Part shown: piece by piece, positions 12,566 through 13,359 of the stretch | Position numbering within the stretch: the stretch's first letter is position 1 | Layout of the letters: every line of letters begins with the position of its first letter | Assembly (NCBI GenBank): GCA_937872165.1 | Contig: CALMOR010000010.1 | Span: 1 to 13,359, forward strand | Direction: 5' to 3' | Origin: an uncultured Burkholderiales bacterium | GTDB taxonomy: Bacteria; Pseudomonadota; Gammaproteobacteria; Burkholderiales; Burkholderiaceae_D | DNA: 13,359 nucleotides | The notes under the pieces: generated by a model | Database searches by the model: none | Told to the model about the DNA's origin: nothing | The model's input: the letters and a program-made list of their open reading frames with translations, nothing else | Translations under genes and position numbers: made by a program

Positions 12566-13291
12566 ATGAACGAACCTCAACGGGCGACGCCCGACGCGAG
12601 TCCTCGCGTCGCCATGCTCTTCACCCATCGGTCCTCCGAACTCGTGATCGCTTCCGCGCTGCGCGAAGCCGGCATCACGGTCCACGTCCTCTCGAATCCG
12701 CTCGGCCTGATCGAAGCGGTGCAGTTGCACCGGGTCGACGTGGCGCTGATCCAGGACCAGGGGCTCCACTTCGTCGACTGTCTGACCGCGATGCGTTTTC
12801 ACGGGGCCTCGTCGGTACCGTTGATGGCCGTGGGTCAGGGGTCGTCCGAGGAGATCGCGCGTTGCCTGCGGCAAGGCGCATCGGACTACGCGCTGCTCGG
12901 AGAAGGGATCGCGGCGCTCGTCAACCGCGTGCGCGCGCGGATCGAGGTCGCTCGCGAGACCGAGGTCGTGGCCACCTCGTTGCAGGTCCATTCGTGCCGC
13001 CTCGACGAGGCGTCCCATTCGCTCGAATGGCAGACCGGCCGCGCCCAGTTGACGTCGCGCGAGTTCGCGCTCGCCTGGGTGCTCTTCACGCACGTCGGCC
13101 AGGTGGTGAACCTGCGGACCTTGTCGCTTCAGGTCTGGGGCCGGGACGCGAGCATGGCCAAGCGGACCATCGAGCAGCACGTGAGTCGGCTGCGGGCCAA
13201 GCTCGACGCGGCATGCGTCGGGGCGAGCGAGCGACTGCGCCTCTACGCCGTCCACAACGTGGGCTATCGGCTGGTGACGGAGCCGGGCTAG
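12566..13291 (+). CDS. OmpR-family (HrpG-like) transcriptional regulator with degenerate receiver domain
   Basis: A 241-residue protein with a receiver-like domain (about 13-125) and a C-terminal winged-helix DNA-binding domain of the OmpR/PhoB type (about 138-238). The latter carries LTSREFALAWVLFTH, QVWGRD, TIEQHVSRLRAKL and the final VHNVGYRLV. HrpG, the OmpR-type switch above HrpX/HrpB in Xanthomonas and Ralstonia, has this architecture, and the T3SS context supports that role; orthology is not proven. The receiver lacks normal phosphorylation residues: T20-H21 replaces the acidic pair, Q63 sits at the usual phospho-Asp position (with D64 next to it), and the conserved Lys after GASDY is Leu. 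No histidine kinase gene is seen nearby. The gene follows sctT in the same direction after 302 nt and is probably separately transcribed. Confidence 0.85.
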   Translation: MNEPQRATPDASPRVAMLFTHRSSELVIASALREAGITVHVLSNPLGLIEAVQLHRVDVALIQDQGLHFVDCLTAMRFHGASSVPLMAVGQGSSEEIARCLRQGASDYALLGEGIAALVNRVRARIEVARETEVVATSLQVHSCRLDEASHSLEWQTGRAQLTSREFALAWVLFTHVGQVVNLRTLSLQVWGRDASMAKRTIEQHVSRLRAKLDAACVGASERLRLYAVHNVGYRLVTEPG

Positions 13292-13359
13292 TGTCCTGTC
13301 CCGTTACGGGTACAGAGACGCGGGAGTTTTTCGAGGATCGAGCTGGCAGTCGCGGTCCA
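13292..13359. other. Window-edge sequence with a short palindrome, no assignable gene
   Basis: The last 68 bases contain CCCGTTACGGG (13300-13310), a dyad flanked by TGT and TACA. On the minus strand an open frame enters from the window edge and stops at TAA (13304-13306), reading ...RKTPASLYP; this could be the end of a convergent gene but is too short to identify. A mobile-element end is also possible. Confidence 0.25.

Noticed and set aside
12214..12569. Two overlapping open frames of about 100 residues between sctT and the regulator
   Set aside because: Both are Arg/Pro/Ser-rich without motif or good ribosome binding site, and both overlap the sctT end or regulator start out of frame.

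Overview
The window is a nearly continuous type III secretion system (T3SS) gene cluster. Its GC content is high and its coding is dense, with ATGA stop/start overlaps between several genes. The run hrpB1-hrpB2-sctJ-hrpB4-sctL-sctN-hrpB7-sctT is the conserved hrpB operon order of the Hrp2 family (Xanthomonas, Ralstonia, Burkholderia relatives). This suggests a GC-rich beta-proteobacterium of the Burkholderiales, or less likely a Xanthomonas relative; I cannot name the genus.

Layout. (1) Positions 2-5022, + strand: sctC secretin (5' end cut by the window edge), sctD inner ring, a small YscE-like protein, a YscG-like TPR protein, a 75-residue helical protein that is the best pilin/needle candidate, and two secreted-looking Met/Gln-rich proteins, the first clearly harpin-like. 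(2) Positions 5023-5174: a leader with a PIP/hrpII-box and three consecutive hairpins. (3) Positions 5175-6039: hrpB1 and hrpB2/sctI, then a convergent terminator region. (4) Positions 6148-6969, - strand: an exported lytic transglycosylase inserted inside the hrpB gene order. (5) Positions 6970-7184: a divergent promoter region with two back-to-back PIP-boxes, each followed by a YANNNT -10 element at exactly 30 nt. (6) Positions 7185-12263: sctJ, sctK/hrpB4, sctL, sctN, sctO/hrpB7, sctT. (7) Positions 12264-12565: no convincing gene, but nested inverted repeats. (8) Positions 12566-13291: an OmpR/HrpG-like regulator with a degenerate receiver domain.

How the genes fit together. SctC, SctD and SctJ form the membrane rings. 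SctI is the inner rod. SctK, SctL, SctN and SctO are the cytosolic sorting and ATPase parts. SctT belongs to the export gate. The lytic transglycosylase would open the peptidoglycan. The YscE/YscG-like pair probably holds the pilin subunit in the cytosol. The harpin-like proteins are probable early secreted substrates. The PIP-boxes imply control by an AraC-type HrpX/HrpB activator that is not in this window, and the HrpG-like protein is a plausible upstream regulator. The export components SctQ, SctR, SctS, SctU and SctV, the translocon and general chaperones are absent and presumably lie outside the window.

Most notable: a Ysc-like needle-chaperone pair coexisting with HrpB1 in an Hrp2-type cluster, twin Met/Gln-rich candidate substrates, three PIP-boxes placed exactly where promoters are needed, and a heavily structured hrpB1 leader.
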